Source: Plicaturopsis crispa FD-325 SS-3
Lineage: Eukaryota; Basidiomycota; Agaricomycetes; Amylocorticiales; Amylocorticiaceae
Assembly: GCA_000827205.1 (NCBI GenBank)
Contig: KN832561.1
Coordinates: 1 to 64,000 of the forward strand
Reading direction: 5' to 3'
Length of the DNA: 64,000 bases
The position numbers were made by a program, and so were the translations under genes. This document shows positions 11,901-22,117 of the stretch, one piece after another (positions within the stretch are counted from its first letter, which is position 1; every line of letters begins with the position of its first letter). The notes below the pieces were generated by a model, which saw only the letters and a list, made by a program, of their open reading frames with translations, had not been told where the DNA came from and did no database searches.

Positions 11901-13867
11901 GCTTGACGGTGCTTGACCTCGCTCGTGATGAATCGGCTGCTCACTGCGGTCTTAACTTATCCACAGCTATTGCAACGTCCCGCATCCCGCTGCACGCATC
12001 CATTCATGCGTGGGTGCAATCTCGACGATGGATATCGCTGTGCTGAGCCCCTGCGAACTCATCCTTTCCACAACAATGCATCGTTCTCCACGGCCAACAC
12101 ATGTTTCAATGACACACCCGCAACACCCGCCCTACCCCGCTGCACGCCCACCGTCCCCCGCGACCGTTTTAACCGGGACAGCGCCCACATGTGCTCTCCT
12201 GGCGGTCGACAGGGTACATGGATGCAGAGTGTGCAGCGGGTCAGCACGGTATTGGGGGCGTGTCGGCACGGTACTAGGGAGCGTGTCGGTCTTAGTCTGC
12301 TACTGCTTTCGCGTTGTGGTAGTGTGCCTCATTTATCTCTTGTGCTCGGGGTCTTTCTTTCCGTGTTGACTACAGGTGATTGTGCTGAGGTGTATGATTC
12401 TGATTATCGACAGTGCTTGTACGGTACAATTCAACAGTGTTATATATTGTGCATATGGATGTGTATAGTCTTTCCATCGAAAGCATCATTATTTAAGAGA
12501 AGTGAATCAGAAAGCACCGGCGCGGCGAACGTTACAGTCCGTTGAACGCACCCAGCCGAGGGGCAGGTATGAGCGCGGGACAGAATTGTACTGCGGGAAT
12601 AAGATACTAAGGATGAAAGAACAGAAAATACGGCTGTGGAAAGCGTGAACGACAGACTGACCGATGAAGAACGAGGACTCGGATGCGGGAGACCTCCATC
12701 GTGCTCGCCTATAAAAAATATCCACTCAGAACCACAAAACAACAAAGACACACACCACACTCAATAGATAAACTACCCCGTCGCCCCGCACACTACCGCT
12801 GCATCATTGCACCATATCCAATCAACCAGGTGCTATCGCGCGGAGCAGCGCGACGCGTACGTGATTGAGGGAGAGTGTGGGGGAGTGCAGCGGTGGTAGT
12901 CTGGGAGTGCACGGGTGCCGTGTCAGTTTCGAGACGCAAAGTCCGAAGTCGGACGTCATGCAATATCGTTGAGCATTATATGCGCACAAAAAGAAGGGAT
13001 CGGGATGCAGGGTGCGTGCCTGCGAAAGCAGCTGCTCGCCGGTGCGGAGTTTTCCTGCCCTGATCCCATTGTTCGAGAGCCTCTGCGCGGAAAGCGCATG
13101 GTGCGCACGATCAATCGAATAGGACGAGAAAACCCGCAGCGGGTGCGTGTCGCAGCGCGGGCGTGCACAAGGAAAAGGGTGAGCACAAGGAGAAAAGAGT
13201 GAGCAGCGCCGCCTGCACAGGAAGCTTCCACCGCCGCACGCTCAAGGCGTGAAGAAACGACTGTGGGCGGAGCGCGGAGAGCGTGACGCGTACATGGTTG
13301 ATCGTGCCCAAGTGGTGCGGCGGTGGGAGCCCATACGCAGGGATGGCCAACTCTACGCAATCAAGCGAAATTCACAAGTCGAAATGGGTGCGTAGGGACG
13401 AAACGTGCATCCAAAGAACAGGACGAGCGTTGCCACGTATTGCGGATCTTCCACCGCCAAAGCCTTCTGGAGCGAGCACATCGACCATGGACATTGTGCG
13501 GCGAGCGCGACGCCTGCGTGGTTGATCGTGCCCAGCTGGTGTAGCGGTGGAGTTCTGCACACGGCACACAGTGGCCGCAGAGGAAGGTGCAAACCAGACT
13601 CTCGATGCTGAACTCGTCGGTCGCAGTGAGTACAAAATGGAGCGAATGCGGTGGGAGCAGAAGTGATGACGGGTTACGGAGGAATTGTGAGGCTGCTAGC
13701 TTGTAATGAGCAAAGGGGGAGAGCGTGCCAGGAGATAGATACGTACCTGGAGCCAAGGATTCACCGTCGAACAAAGTACCAAACCCGACGCATCGATAGC
13801 AAACGATAGCACAGAAAACATGCAGCACCTGCAGAGATAGAGAAGCAGGCGAGTCTACGGTCAGAGC

Positions 13868-14397
13868 GGGTGAAATGGGGTAGATCTGGCGACAGCAACA
13901 ACAGGGTTGAAGCAACAATATAGCATTGGAAGATGCGTACTCATGAAAATGATACGGGGGCCACAAATCGGTATGGACCGCGACGGCGCACGATCGCAAC
14001 GCGCCGCGGAGAACTAATCTCTCCCGGTCTATCGATTGAGGGACGGCGCATCAGCGATTCCCACAATCGATCAGGAGCGGTACTCAGCGGTGGGATGAGG
14101 ATGATGGCAGGCCGGGGTCGACGATGGGCAGTAGTTTGAGCGTGAGGTAGGAAAATGAGAAATGAGGCGGTAGATGTAAAATCGTGCGTATCAGCAGGCA
14201 TGTCATCGAGACGACATATGCTGGGTTTTTGTTCTTTGCAGGGGGCGCGGGCTTTGGCAGAAAAAACGAGATCGGCGAGAGCAAACAGTTCAGCGGCGGA
14301 GGGTCGACTTAAAAACGCGCGCGAAGTGGGGAGGGAGGAGGAGGGAGGGATTTGAGTCGGCTAAGTGCGAAAAGAGACGGTTTTCCCACGGTCTTCG
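13868..14397. repeat. Near-identical inter-arm block, left copy
   Basis: Pairs with 48,345-48,880 on the complement. Over 14,155-14,395 I count only two substitutions and one 3-bp indel against the right copy (about 99%). The rest of the block is ~95-97%, whereas immediate flanks drop to about 80%. Both strands hold a 66-67-codon open frame present in both arms, but the few differences mostly change amino acids, so coding is not supported. Possible promoter-like features are TTTTTAAGTC and a long pyrimidine tract on the complement. Confidence 0.8.
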
Positions 14398-14999
14398 ACG
14401 TTCTCCTCGACGCCAACGACTCTTTGTGCTGCTAACTCGGCTCCCGTTTTCTCCTGTTTTCTCCCCCAAGTTTTGCGACGGCAGTTTCTCAGAATGAAAA
14501 TCGTCGCCGTGTGCACAGACACTCGGCATCGCACACGATCCATTGGTCAAGCAAGCGATCGTGTCGGTTTTCCCGAGTGTTCGCACCCGCGTCACCAACG
14601 CGTCACGGGGGTTGCATCGGTCAAGGTGTCGTCTCTTTCCGCACCATTAATATTCATCGTTTGACAATCGATGCGATTTATCGATTTACGCATCCAAAGC
14701 CCTCGTCTTCCTGTCTGCAATTCCGCTGTTACGACTGCCCATCTACATCATAGTACATGTTGATGCGGTCAACCGATCGCGTGGACGGCGCGCGAGATCG
14801 ATAAAATATGTCGCCCTCATGTAGAGGCGCGTCGAGACAGTGTCGACGGGGGCTCGAGCCCTTGTATCCATCTCTGTCTCTTGCCTTTCTGGCGGTGGTA
14901 GGGTTTGCCGTCCTCGCAGCACTCCTCTCCTCCACCCCCCATCTCTCCTTTTTGTTGCGTCCGTGTATTGGACCGTAGCATTCAGTCCCTCCCTAGCTG

Positions 15000-15330
15000 C
15001 CATACTCCCCGCTACACACCGCCCGGCCCTCTCGATCGTGCAGGTAGCGTTTGCATGTGCGCGGCGCCTTTGCAACGATCTTGTGATAGTGGGCTGTATG
15101 TGCAGCGGCGCATCACGGTGCTTGCGTAGGTCTCTCCCCCTCATGTTTTCTCTGTTTCATCGCAGGCGGTCCCTTATCTTGTCCCGCCCCCTTGTCCCGC
15201 TGCACAGCACCTAACCCTCTCGATCGTGCGGGGAACGCGTGCCTATGCGCGATGCTCTTCCCCCATCGATAGATATTCATTGCGGGCGATACTGCAGCGG
15301 TGCATAGTGGTGCGTGCATAGGTCTTGTTG
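15000..15330 (+). repeat. Two further family B units
   Basis: Two units beginning CTCTCGATCGTGC at about 15,030 and 15,216, each followed by the GCAGCG box. Two similar units occur at the corresponding inner end of the right arm (46,840-47,090). Positions 15,340-15,640 hold no feature that I can support. Confidence 0.65.
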
Positions 15331-15647
15331 GCATCCGCCTCTCATATTACAGACTTTCGTCGAATTGCACGCTTTTAGTGCTTTTTGGCAAATCCTTGGC
15401 ACGGTCGCGACTGCTGTACTATCCCGACCACGGCTTTTTCAATCATAGGGGAGCACTGCGTACGGGGTGTTCTTGTGCTCGTGAGTCCCCATGTCAATCA
15501 TTACACCGTTAATTTTTTTTTCAGTTCCTCCGCTTGGAACTGCAGGACCGGCCAGACTTGAAACCATCATATTGCGCTACACCCTACTCGGTCCGTTTTG
15601 AAACAGGATAATTGTGCGGCTAACGCGTCAGCCACTGCGGACGCCGT

Positions 15648-15658
15648 TATATTTAAAC
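15648..15658 (+). promoter_or_regulatory. TATA-like box upstream of the Zn(II)2Cys6 gene
   Basis: TTATATTTAAA lies about 85-95 bp before the chosen ATG at 15,742, a usual fungal spacing. This supports 15,742 over the upstream in-frame ATG at 15,598, which would place the box inside the coding region. Confidence 0.45.
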
Positions 15659-15741
15659 GAGATTATAATGTGAGTGACAGCCATTCGAGCCGGATAATTC
15701 AAACCAATCTCATTGCATCATCATATAGACAGACCCGTATC

Positions 15742-16532
15742 ATGCAACAACCAGCACAAGCACCCATCACGGTCTCGGACGCGCCCGGTCCTGTGCCCCA
15801 CATTCCAGCAACGACATCGACCGCCATCCCATCCCTCCCACTAGCGACTCCCACCGCCATCCTCGTCGCGGACGCCGACATGCTCAAGCGGGCCCGGCGG
15901 TACAGGTACAGACGAGGAGACTGCTGCACCATGTGCATAGACCGCAGAACCCGCGTACGTCCTCCTCCACACGCCCGAGTACCATACTTACCGCGATACA
16001 GTGCTCCCGCGCGCGCCCCGCCTGCGTGGCCTGCACGAAGCACGGCCTCGCCTGCGCGTACACCGTGCCGCGAAAGCGCGGGGAGCCGAAAGGGCCGAAC
16101 CCGGCGTCGCGCGTGCACACGGGCCCGAGCTCCCGCATGCTGCCCGCCCTCGCAGCGAGCCCACAGTTGCCCGCCCTTGCGAGCCCGGAGTCGCTTGCGG
16201 CGCGTTCCTTCGCCTCGCAGCCCCGCCCACGCACAGGCACAGCACCGTCTGGTGGGCCTGTCAACTTGGGCAGACGCGTCTTCGCTCGCGTGAGGCCGGG
16301 GCCCGTAAATGGCTCTGCTGCGTCTCCCGGCGTCAAGAGGGGTGCACGCGCCGTTCCGGTACGGTACGAGGTGGAGGAGTGGGACTGCGATGTTATACCT
16401 ACCCTACAGTACCCTCCACTTGCCAAGCCTTCCCCGTCGGAGTGCGCCCTCGACGCGATGAGCAACGATGGGATGGTGTGTGCCGAACCCAGAATCCGCG
16501 GATGGGCGCCTGTCGAGGATGTGGTTTTCTGA
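15742..16532 (+). CDS. Zn(II)2Cys6 fungal-type transcription factor
   Basis: Exons 15,742-15,954 and 16,002-16,532 join across a 47-nt intron (GTACGT...ACAG) to give 247 residues. The intron splits the zinc cluster; splicing yields cysteines 62, 65, 72, 79, 82 and 89 with spacing C-x2-C-x6-C-x6-C-x2-C-x6-C, exactly the GAL4-type binuclear cluster. Basic residues precede and follow it (RRYRYRR, PRKRGEPKG). No fungal-specific middle homology domain is visible and the protein is short, so it is a small regulator or a shortened one. Known family role: sequence-specific nuclear DNA binding, usually to CGG triplets. It lies at the inner edge of the left arm. The C-terminal stretch around IRGWAPVEDV recurs as a relic at 46,530-46,640, showing that the gene belonged to the duplicated arm. 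Target genes cannot be inferred. Confidence 0.85.
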
Positions 16533-16939
16533 CTCTGGTTGTCTGACTTGTACAATTGGCATCTGTAGCTACCCCGACACGGCGGTGTCCTTTAAACCCG
16601 CAATTGCCTCATCCATGCGCTTGGAAGGCGACCTGAGACGTTTTCCCCATAGCTAGCTACTTAGCCGACGCGTAAGTTTGCGGTGCATACGGATCGGATC
16701 CGTCAGACCAGGACCGTCACCTTCTCCTCCTCCAGTTTCCTCGCCCATGCGCTTTCTACGCAGTCGTATGTATAGCCGACGTACACATGATACAGCGGAA
16801 ACCTGCGCAGTAATCGCGAGCGTTTTGCACCGGCGGGCTGTGCGTGCGCCAAATCCCCGCTGAAATCGATGGCGAATCAAGTTCCGCCCGTTTTATTTGC
16901 AACTCCCCTTCCTCACCGCTACCACCACCACCAACCACC

Positions 16940-18061
16940 ATGTCCGACGTCGTACACAAGTTCCTCGCGCAGCCCAAGACCGTCGCCATCGTCGGCTGCC
17001 CGTTCAGCGGCGGCCAGCCGAAAGCTGGCGTCGACACCGGGCCCATCCACCTCGTCGAAGCGGGCCTGCCGACGCAGCTCCAGGAGCTCGGTTGGAACGT
17101 GCGTTTCGACGGCCACCACCAGTTCGAGGACGTCAACGCGCTTGAGGACCCGCCCGCGGGCAAGCTGAAGAACCCACGGCGTGTGAGCAAGGTCGTGCAG
17201 GCGGTGCGCGATACCGTCGGCGGCCATGTGCAGAAGGGCGAACTGGCGCTGACGCTGGGCGGGGATCACAGCCTCGCCATGGGCACGATTTCCGGCACGC
17301 TGAGGTGAGTTCCGGGATTTTACTTCCATTTGAGTGTATCTGAGTACTCGTCCGTCATAGCAAATACCCGGACGCGTGCGTCGTCTGGATCGACGCACAC
17401 GCCGACATCAACACGCCCGAATCGACCGACTCCGGGAACATCCACGGCATGCCCGTCTCCTTCCTGCTCAACCTCTCCCCGAGCCCGTTCTTTGCCTTCC
17501 TCCAGCCCGCACCCGGCGCTGCGCCGCTCCTCTCGCCAGAGCGCATCGTGTACATCGGCCTGCGGGACGTCGACGCGGGCGAGAAGCGCATCCTCAAGGA
17601 GACGGGCATCAAGGCGTTCAGCATGCACGATGTCGACAAGCACGGGATCGGCAAGGTCGTCGAGATGGCGCTGGACCATGTGAACCAGGATCGCACGCGG
17701 CCTGTGCACCTGAGCTTCGATGTCGACGCGCTGGACCCGAGCGTCGCGCCAAGCACGGGCACGCCTGTTCGCGGCGGGCTTACATTCAGGGAGGGCCACT
17801 ATATATGCGAGGCCGTGCATGAGACAGGCCTTTTAGTGGCACTCGATCTAATGGTGCGTGTACTGCGCTGATGCAGGTGGTGGGACTGAGCTGACATGTA
17901 TCGTGTAGGAGGTCAACCCATCGCTAGAAGATGCCGTCAGTGTACAGCAGACGGTTGCTGTAGGATGTTCTCTCGTGCGCGCTGCGCTAGGTGCGTCAGC
18001 TAGCCGTAATCAGTCGCTCCTTTTGTGCTTACACCCACCTCCAGGGGAGACGCTGCTATAG
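16940..18061 (+). CDS. CAR1: Arginase (L-arginine amidinohydrolase)
   Basis: Four exons (16,940-17,304; 17,361-17,853; 17,909-17,990; 18,045-18,061) encode 318 residues, the normal arginase length. The start follows an ACCACC Kozak-like context. Metal ligands of the binuclear manganese centre are all present: H110 in GGDHS, D133, H135 and D137 in DAHAD, D242 and D244 in SFDVDALDP. H150 in NIHGMP matches the catalytic proton-shuttle histidine of the family. GTPVRGGL and LDLMEVNP follow as expected. The enzyme hydrolyses arginine to ornithine and urea, feeding nitrogen and polyamine/proline metabolism. Introns are 54-56 nt with GT-AG ends, and the last exon is only 17 nt. The neighbour upstream is a regulator on the same strand 408 bp away, but no functional link is shown. 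Confidence 0.97.
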
Positions 18062-18291
18062 TGGTTTGTCAGAGACTCTGGATTTTCGTGTTCGGACATC
18101 CCTGCGCAGATCCTATCTCGGAATTTCGATTGAATATTGAGGAGCAGCGGACGGAAAATAGGATGGAAACTTGGATTTTTCTATGTCCACACCCCGTCTT
18201 TTGTATCATTATCATAATTGCGGATCGAATCTACTCTTATCTTCCCTTATGCTATACACATACATTTCATAAATCATCGACGCAGTGGCTG

Positions 18292-19856
18292 TCAAAAGCC
18301 CAATATCGCATTCGATTCGCCACCGCGAGTGTAGTTGCGGTCGTCAACCCTGACAGAGATCTCGGGAGCCCAGTCGACTTTACCGAGCCTGCGGCCGTTG
18401 ATATCCTGCCAGTTGGCTTGGACTTCGTCGAAGAACGTCTGGAGAGTGGCGTTGTCTTCGTTCTGGGCGTCCAAGGCGGTCTGCTTGCGTCTCATGGCCG
18501 TGCTGTTCGCCCCGCCCAACTTCAACTTCAAGCCCTCTAATTCTCCGGCAAGTCTAATGGCATCGCGGAACCCGGTGTTGACGGCGTCTTCGATCTTGAC
18601 GACGGCACGAGCGAAACGACGTTCACCACAGACAAGGATATGTTGAGGGTTGGCCACGTCCAACTCGTAAAGGGTGGTCATGTCGACAGAGGCGACGTGT
18701 TTGTTGGTGAGGGCGAGGATTCTATCACTGGGGTCGCCGTTGCTGGCCTTCTTCTCTCGGAACAGGAGCGTGAGAGTGCCCTGCGCATCATCGGACTGCC
18801 TGGCGATGGGGATGCCGAGGCCAGTGTTAAAGGGGTGGTTCAACCGTGGTTGAGGCCGAACATGGGACTGGTGTTGTCCTCGACGCTCATCAGAGGCAGG
18901 TCGACCAGCCTTTCGACCGACCCTTCGTACCACTCGACGGTAACATCGTCGATCTGGGATTCAGCGAGGATGTTAAGGATATCGGGCGTGGCATCGTGAA
19001 CAGCCTCGGCGTTGGTGGTGTTGGGACGAACCGCGATCCATACCACGACTGGGCCCAAAGTTTCGTCCTTGCCATCCTCGACGGTCGAGAAGCGCACTGT
19101 CTTCAGCGCAGAGTACTTAAGGCCATGGGCCTTCATCGACGCTAAGATCTGAGGAGCGACAGTACCCCAAACAGCGTTAAGCGGCGTATTGAAGACACCA
19201 TGGGCAGTTTTCTGGGGGATTTTGAAGGAGTGGGCGCCAAGCGCGGGGAGGGGGAAGGGGTTGGACTCGAAATCGGAACGCCACATGAGTTTGGGAGGGT
19301 TGCCGGAAATGCCATAATACCAGTAGGTCATCTCGAACTTGGAGATAAGTGCGGGGGAGACGACGGTGAGGGCTTCTGAGTCGTTACTGAGCTGGGAGTA
19401 GAGGGTGTCGGCCTCGCTGAAGGTGGGAGAGGCGGGAGAGGCGGGAAGCGTAGGAGAGGCCACAGTGTCTTGTGGGGGATCCTGGGCTGAGTATCTGCGA
19501 TTGACACAGTCGATCATGAAGCAGGTCGAGGCTGGAAAGGCAAAAGGATGTGAGTACGTGGGAACTGAAACGCGCAAGAAAGAAGATGAAGAGACTTACA
19601 GCCAAGGTTCGTGGGATCAGCTCTCACTTTGTCAACCATGACTCTGACACCCGGAGCAACGTCTACAAGGTGGACGGACAGTCATAAGTGGGAGATGAAT
19701 GTGTGTAATGACGAAACAGCTCACTTGGGCCCAAGAACGCGAGGGTTGTGGCCTCTTCCTCGATTAGGTCGACGATCTCTGCGGGAAATACTCAGCACTG
19801 GTAACGAAGAGGAACGACGGGCTTCACTTACTCTTGGTACGATAAGTAGGATCCAT
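18292..19856 (-). pseudogene. Frameshifted, apparently truncated member of a basidiomycete conserved protein family
   Basis: Exons on the minus strand: 19,856-19,832, 19,778-19,725, 19,662-19,600, then 19,531 downward. The protein starts MDPTYRTKKIVDLIEEEA and stays open to FGLNH near 18,852. There an 11-bp GGTTGAACCAC repeats the preceding AACCAC and shifts the frame; beyond it the expected sequence resumes (PFNTGLGIPIARQ ... ALTNKHVAS ... HILVCGERR ... VDDRNYTR). The open frame ends at 18,292 inside a 30-bp direct repeat. From memory of similar agaricomycete proteins, more C-terminal sequence would be expected, so the 3' part is probably missing. No intron with usable ends repairs the frame. 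The function of the family is unknown to me. A sequencing error could explain the shift but not the early end. Confidence 0.7.
18293..18322. repeat. 30-bp direct repeat, copy 1
   Basis: Matches 20,009-20,038 at 26 of 30 positions, beginning CAAAAGCCCAAT and containing GCATTCGA. It forms the last codons of the truncated gene on the minus strand (ESNAILGF). Confidence 0.7.
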
Positions 19857-20008
19857 TGCGGCAAAAACACAGTTCACGAGAGGTGGTAGTAAGAAAGCGT
19901 AAGTGAGTAACTTGTCGATGGGGGACGAGTTGGGGAGAGATGGGAAAACGTGAAGAGGGGATACCGCAACTTCGTCTTCTCCACGTTGCTACTATGGTGT
20001 TTCGATCC

Positions 20009-20038
20009 CAAAAGCCCAATCTTGCATTCGACTCGTCA
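20009..20038. repeat. 30-bp direct repeat, copy 2
   Basis: Partner of 18,293-18,322. It lies 150 bp upstream of the truncated gene's start and 66 bp before DAD3. In the same minus-strand frame it reads ESNARLGF, so the copies agree at protein level too. Confidence 0.7.
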
Positions 20039-20104
20039 TGAAAACCACAGACTGTACTAAAATTGATGAGACGCGAATGAGACGCGACTTGATCATCGAC
20101 CACG

Positions 20105-20549
20105 ATGAGCTCGCCCACCGGCGACGCGATATTCGACACAAACCCATACGAATCGCACCCTGCACTCACACAGACACAAGCAGATGTCCTCTGGGAGTAC
20201 GCGAAACTCTCCCGGCACATAAACAGCGTGCGTCTCGCACCTCTCATCCTCCTCATGGCGTTCTCGTACTTAAATGTCGTATCGCGCTTAGTTGACCGCA
20301 GAAACGCGTCGGCTGAGCGAGGTCCCTGACGAGGGGCTGCTCGCACGCCTGCGTGTGCTCGAACGCAAGATGGGGCTCGTCCTGACGCTCGTGAGTGCTA
20401 CGCTCGTGTGATTCGGGGTTTGCGCTAACGCGATCTCGGCGCGATGTCAGTTCAAAGCATCGGTGTGGGGCGTTATCAACGAACAGCCAGTGCAGGACAC
20501 AGATCCTTCGAGTGGGACATACGAGGAGGATTCGACTCTCAGACGGTAG
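20105..20549 (+). CDS. DAD3: DASH/Dam1 complex subunit Dad3
   Basis: Three exons (20,105-20,227; 20,292-20,390; 20,451-20,549), all joined in phase 0, give 106 residues, typical for this small kinetochore protein. Recognisable family sequence: NPYESHP near the N terminus, a heptad-rich segment LTAETRRLSEVPDEGLLARL, then RKMGLVLTLFKASVWGV. The protein is a subunit of the outer-kinetochore ring complex that couples chromosomes to spindle microtubules; it acts in the nucleus at spindle and kinetochores. The acidic tail DTDPSSGTYEEDS is less conserved. It converges on the ARPC1 gene with 128 bp between stops. Confidence 0.9.
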
Positions 20550-20677
20550 CCCCCGAAAAGCCCTGCAAAACCTGCAAAACGACGCGATTGCGGTGTACGA
20601 CTCATAGTTTTTGCACCGCGTCAACCGTGAAGATTTGCTTTGTATTACATGTAATTATCCGTACGTTGTACACATGC

Positions 20678-22117
20678 CTACTTCAAATGTACACCAGCCA
20701 TCTTCCCCGAAAGCGCGCTGATACTGTTCACGTCCCAGACCACCAGCTTTCCATCCACGCCGGTCGTGCTCACCTTCGACACCGCCCCGCTTGCGCCCTG
20801 GTAAGGCCGGATGCTCGTGATCGTGTTCTGATGCACTGTCAGCAGCTCCGTCTCCGCCGAGCCACCACTAGCCGCGCCGCCTCCGAGCGCGCTTCCCCCA
20901 GACCCGACGCCACGGGAGTCCGCATTCTTGAACGCGTTAAACGCCACACTGTTCAAGCGGCCTACAGTGGGCGAGCTGCCGCCACCACCCACAGTGCGCG
21001 ATTTGGGCGCAGAGGTGTCGTCGAGGCTGCCAACGGCGGTCCAGCCTTGGGACTCGTCACCGGCAAAGACGACGGGGATGCAGTCGTGGCCGGCGGCAAT
21101 GAGGGAATCCTCAGCGGTCCAGGCGAGCGTCACGTACGGAAGCGTCGAGGTGCGAATGTTGTAGATCGTAGGGCCGCCGGGGTAGACGATGCTGATTGAA
21201 CTATCGTGGCCTGAGGGGTACGTCAGTGAAATGGAATCACAGTCGCGTTGCGAAAAGACGTACTAGCAAATGCGAGCACATCGCCCGACGGTGAAAAGCC
21301 CACAGCGTGTACCCATCCACCCGCTGGGCTAGTATACTCGCCGCAGATCGTGTTGAACGGCAGCTTCTCTCCCCAAACCGTGGGTGCCGGACTGATCGCG
21401 ACGTTAAGCAAATCGAAAAGAGCAATAAACCGATGAGACATACCGCTTGTCGACATCCTTGATGTACGCCGAAAACACCCTCGCCTTCATATCCGCACTG
21501 CCTGCCGCAAGCAGAACGTTGTTCGGGTGCCAGTCGACGCTGAGCACCGTGCTGCGGATGGGCTTCTTGAGCAGCCTGCTCACCCACCAGTCGTTCTCGG
21601 GATCGAACGAGCAGATGGCAATGGCGCGCGCACCGCTCGCAACGGCGAATTTGTCCTCGTTGGGCGACCAGCGGACGTGCGTCGCCGCGCGATTGATGCG
21701 CAGCAGCACGAGCGTCGGCTTCCAGACGAGTGCCCCGGTGAGCGGGTCGGGCGTCAGAGACCACACGTACGCGTTCCGGTCCTGGGAGGCCGTCACGATG
21801 CGGTTGGAGTTTGGGGCCCAGTCGATGGACGTGATGAGTTTGTCGTGCTGCAAGAAACGTCATTTGGAGAACGAGAACGACATCGATAGCCACAAACCTC
21901 AGAGAGCGTTTCGGTCTCCTTCCACTCATTTCCCTGGCGCTCGAAGATCGTGGCGTCGTTTGAGTTCAAGCCGACGGCAACCTCTGCAAATTGACGGATG
22001 AATTGAGCTGGCTTGCGCGACAGATTGCGAGGCAGCGTACTCACGAGTGCGATCAGCATTGAATGCGTGCGCTGTGATGGGTATCTGTGCAAGGGAGAAC
22101 ACTTCGGGGGTCGGCAT
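20678..22117 (-). CDS. ARC40: Arp2/3 complex subunit 1 (ARPC1/Arc40), WD40 protein
   Basis: Five minus-strand exons (22,117-22,045; 21,983-21,898; 21,847-21,444; 21,391-21,264; 21,210-20,678) encode 407 residues with introns of 50-61 nt. The start [15 protein letters not shown] leads into [20 protein letters not shown], the family's first blade. WD-type units follow: [74 protein letters not shown], and a last blade ending [11 protein letters not shown]. Near the C terminus a glycine/serine-rich insert ([12 protein letters not shown]) precedes [14 protein letters not shown], as in other ARPC1 proteins. Role: scaffold subunit of the actin-nucleating Arp2/3 complex at endocytic patches. No breaks seen. 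Confidence 0.95.

Larger units (their letters stand above)
523..16565 (+). repeat. Left arm of a ~16-kb diverged inverted repeat
   Basis: The reverse complement of this arm recurs in the same order at about 46,530-63,180. Anchor pairs found by eye (left / right): 523-660 / 63,058-63,180; 770-1,290 / 62,400-62,950; 1,505-1,600 / 62,105-62,200; 3,593-3,660 / 60,085-60,155; 4,290-4,360 / 59,370-59,455; 8,320-8,520 / 54,410-54,620; 8,925-9,190 / 53,690-53,960; 9,972-10,080 / 53,580-53,690; 12,180-12,320 / 51,480-51,590; 13,868-14,397 / 48,345-48,880; 14,840-14,930 / 47,440-47,530; 16,470-16,570 / 46,530-46,630. Identity varies, roughly 75-90% with many indels, and is much higher in one block. Apart from the regulator at 15,742-16,532 no gene is supported: long open frames exist but are not conserved between arms. 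Stretches 3,240-5,650, 6,080-7,790, 8,210-9,190 and 11,900-13,868 hold GC-rich low-copy arm sequence with scattered hairpin units. Confidence 0.85.

Noticed and set aside
14084-14284. 66-codon frame shared by both arms (also 48,451-48,651)
   Set aside because: Shared only because the DNA block is nearly identical; the three differences all change amino acids, so there is no sign of protein constraint.
18788-18848. Intron (GTTGAA...CCAG) that might rescue the truncated family gene
   Set aside because: It would delete the conserved PFNTGLGIPIA segment and leave the wrong frame.
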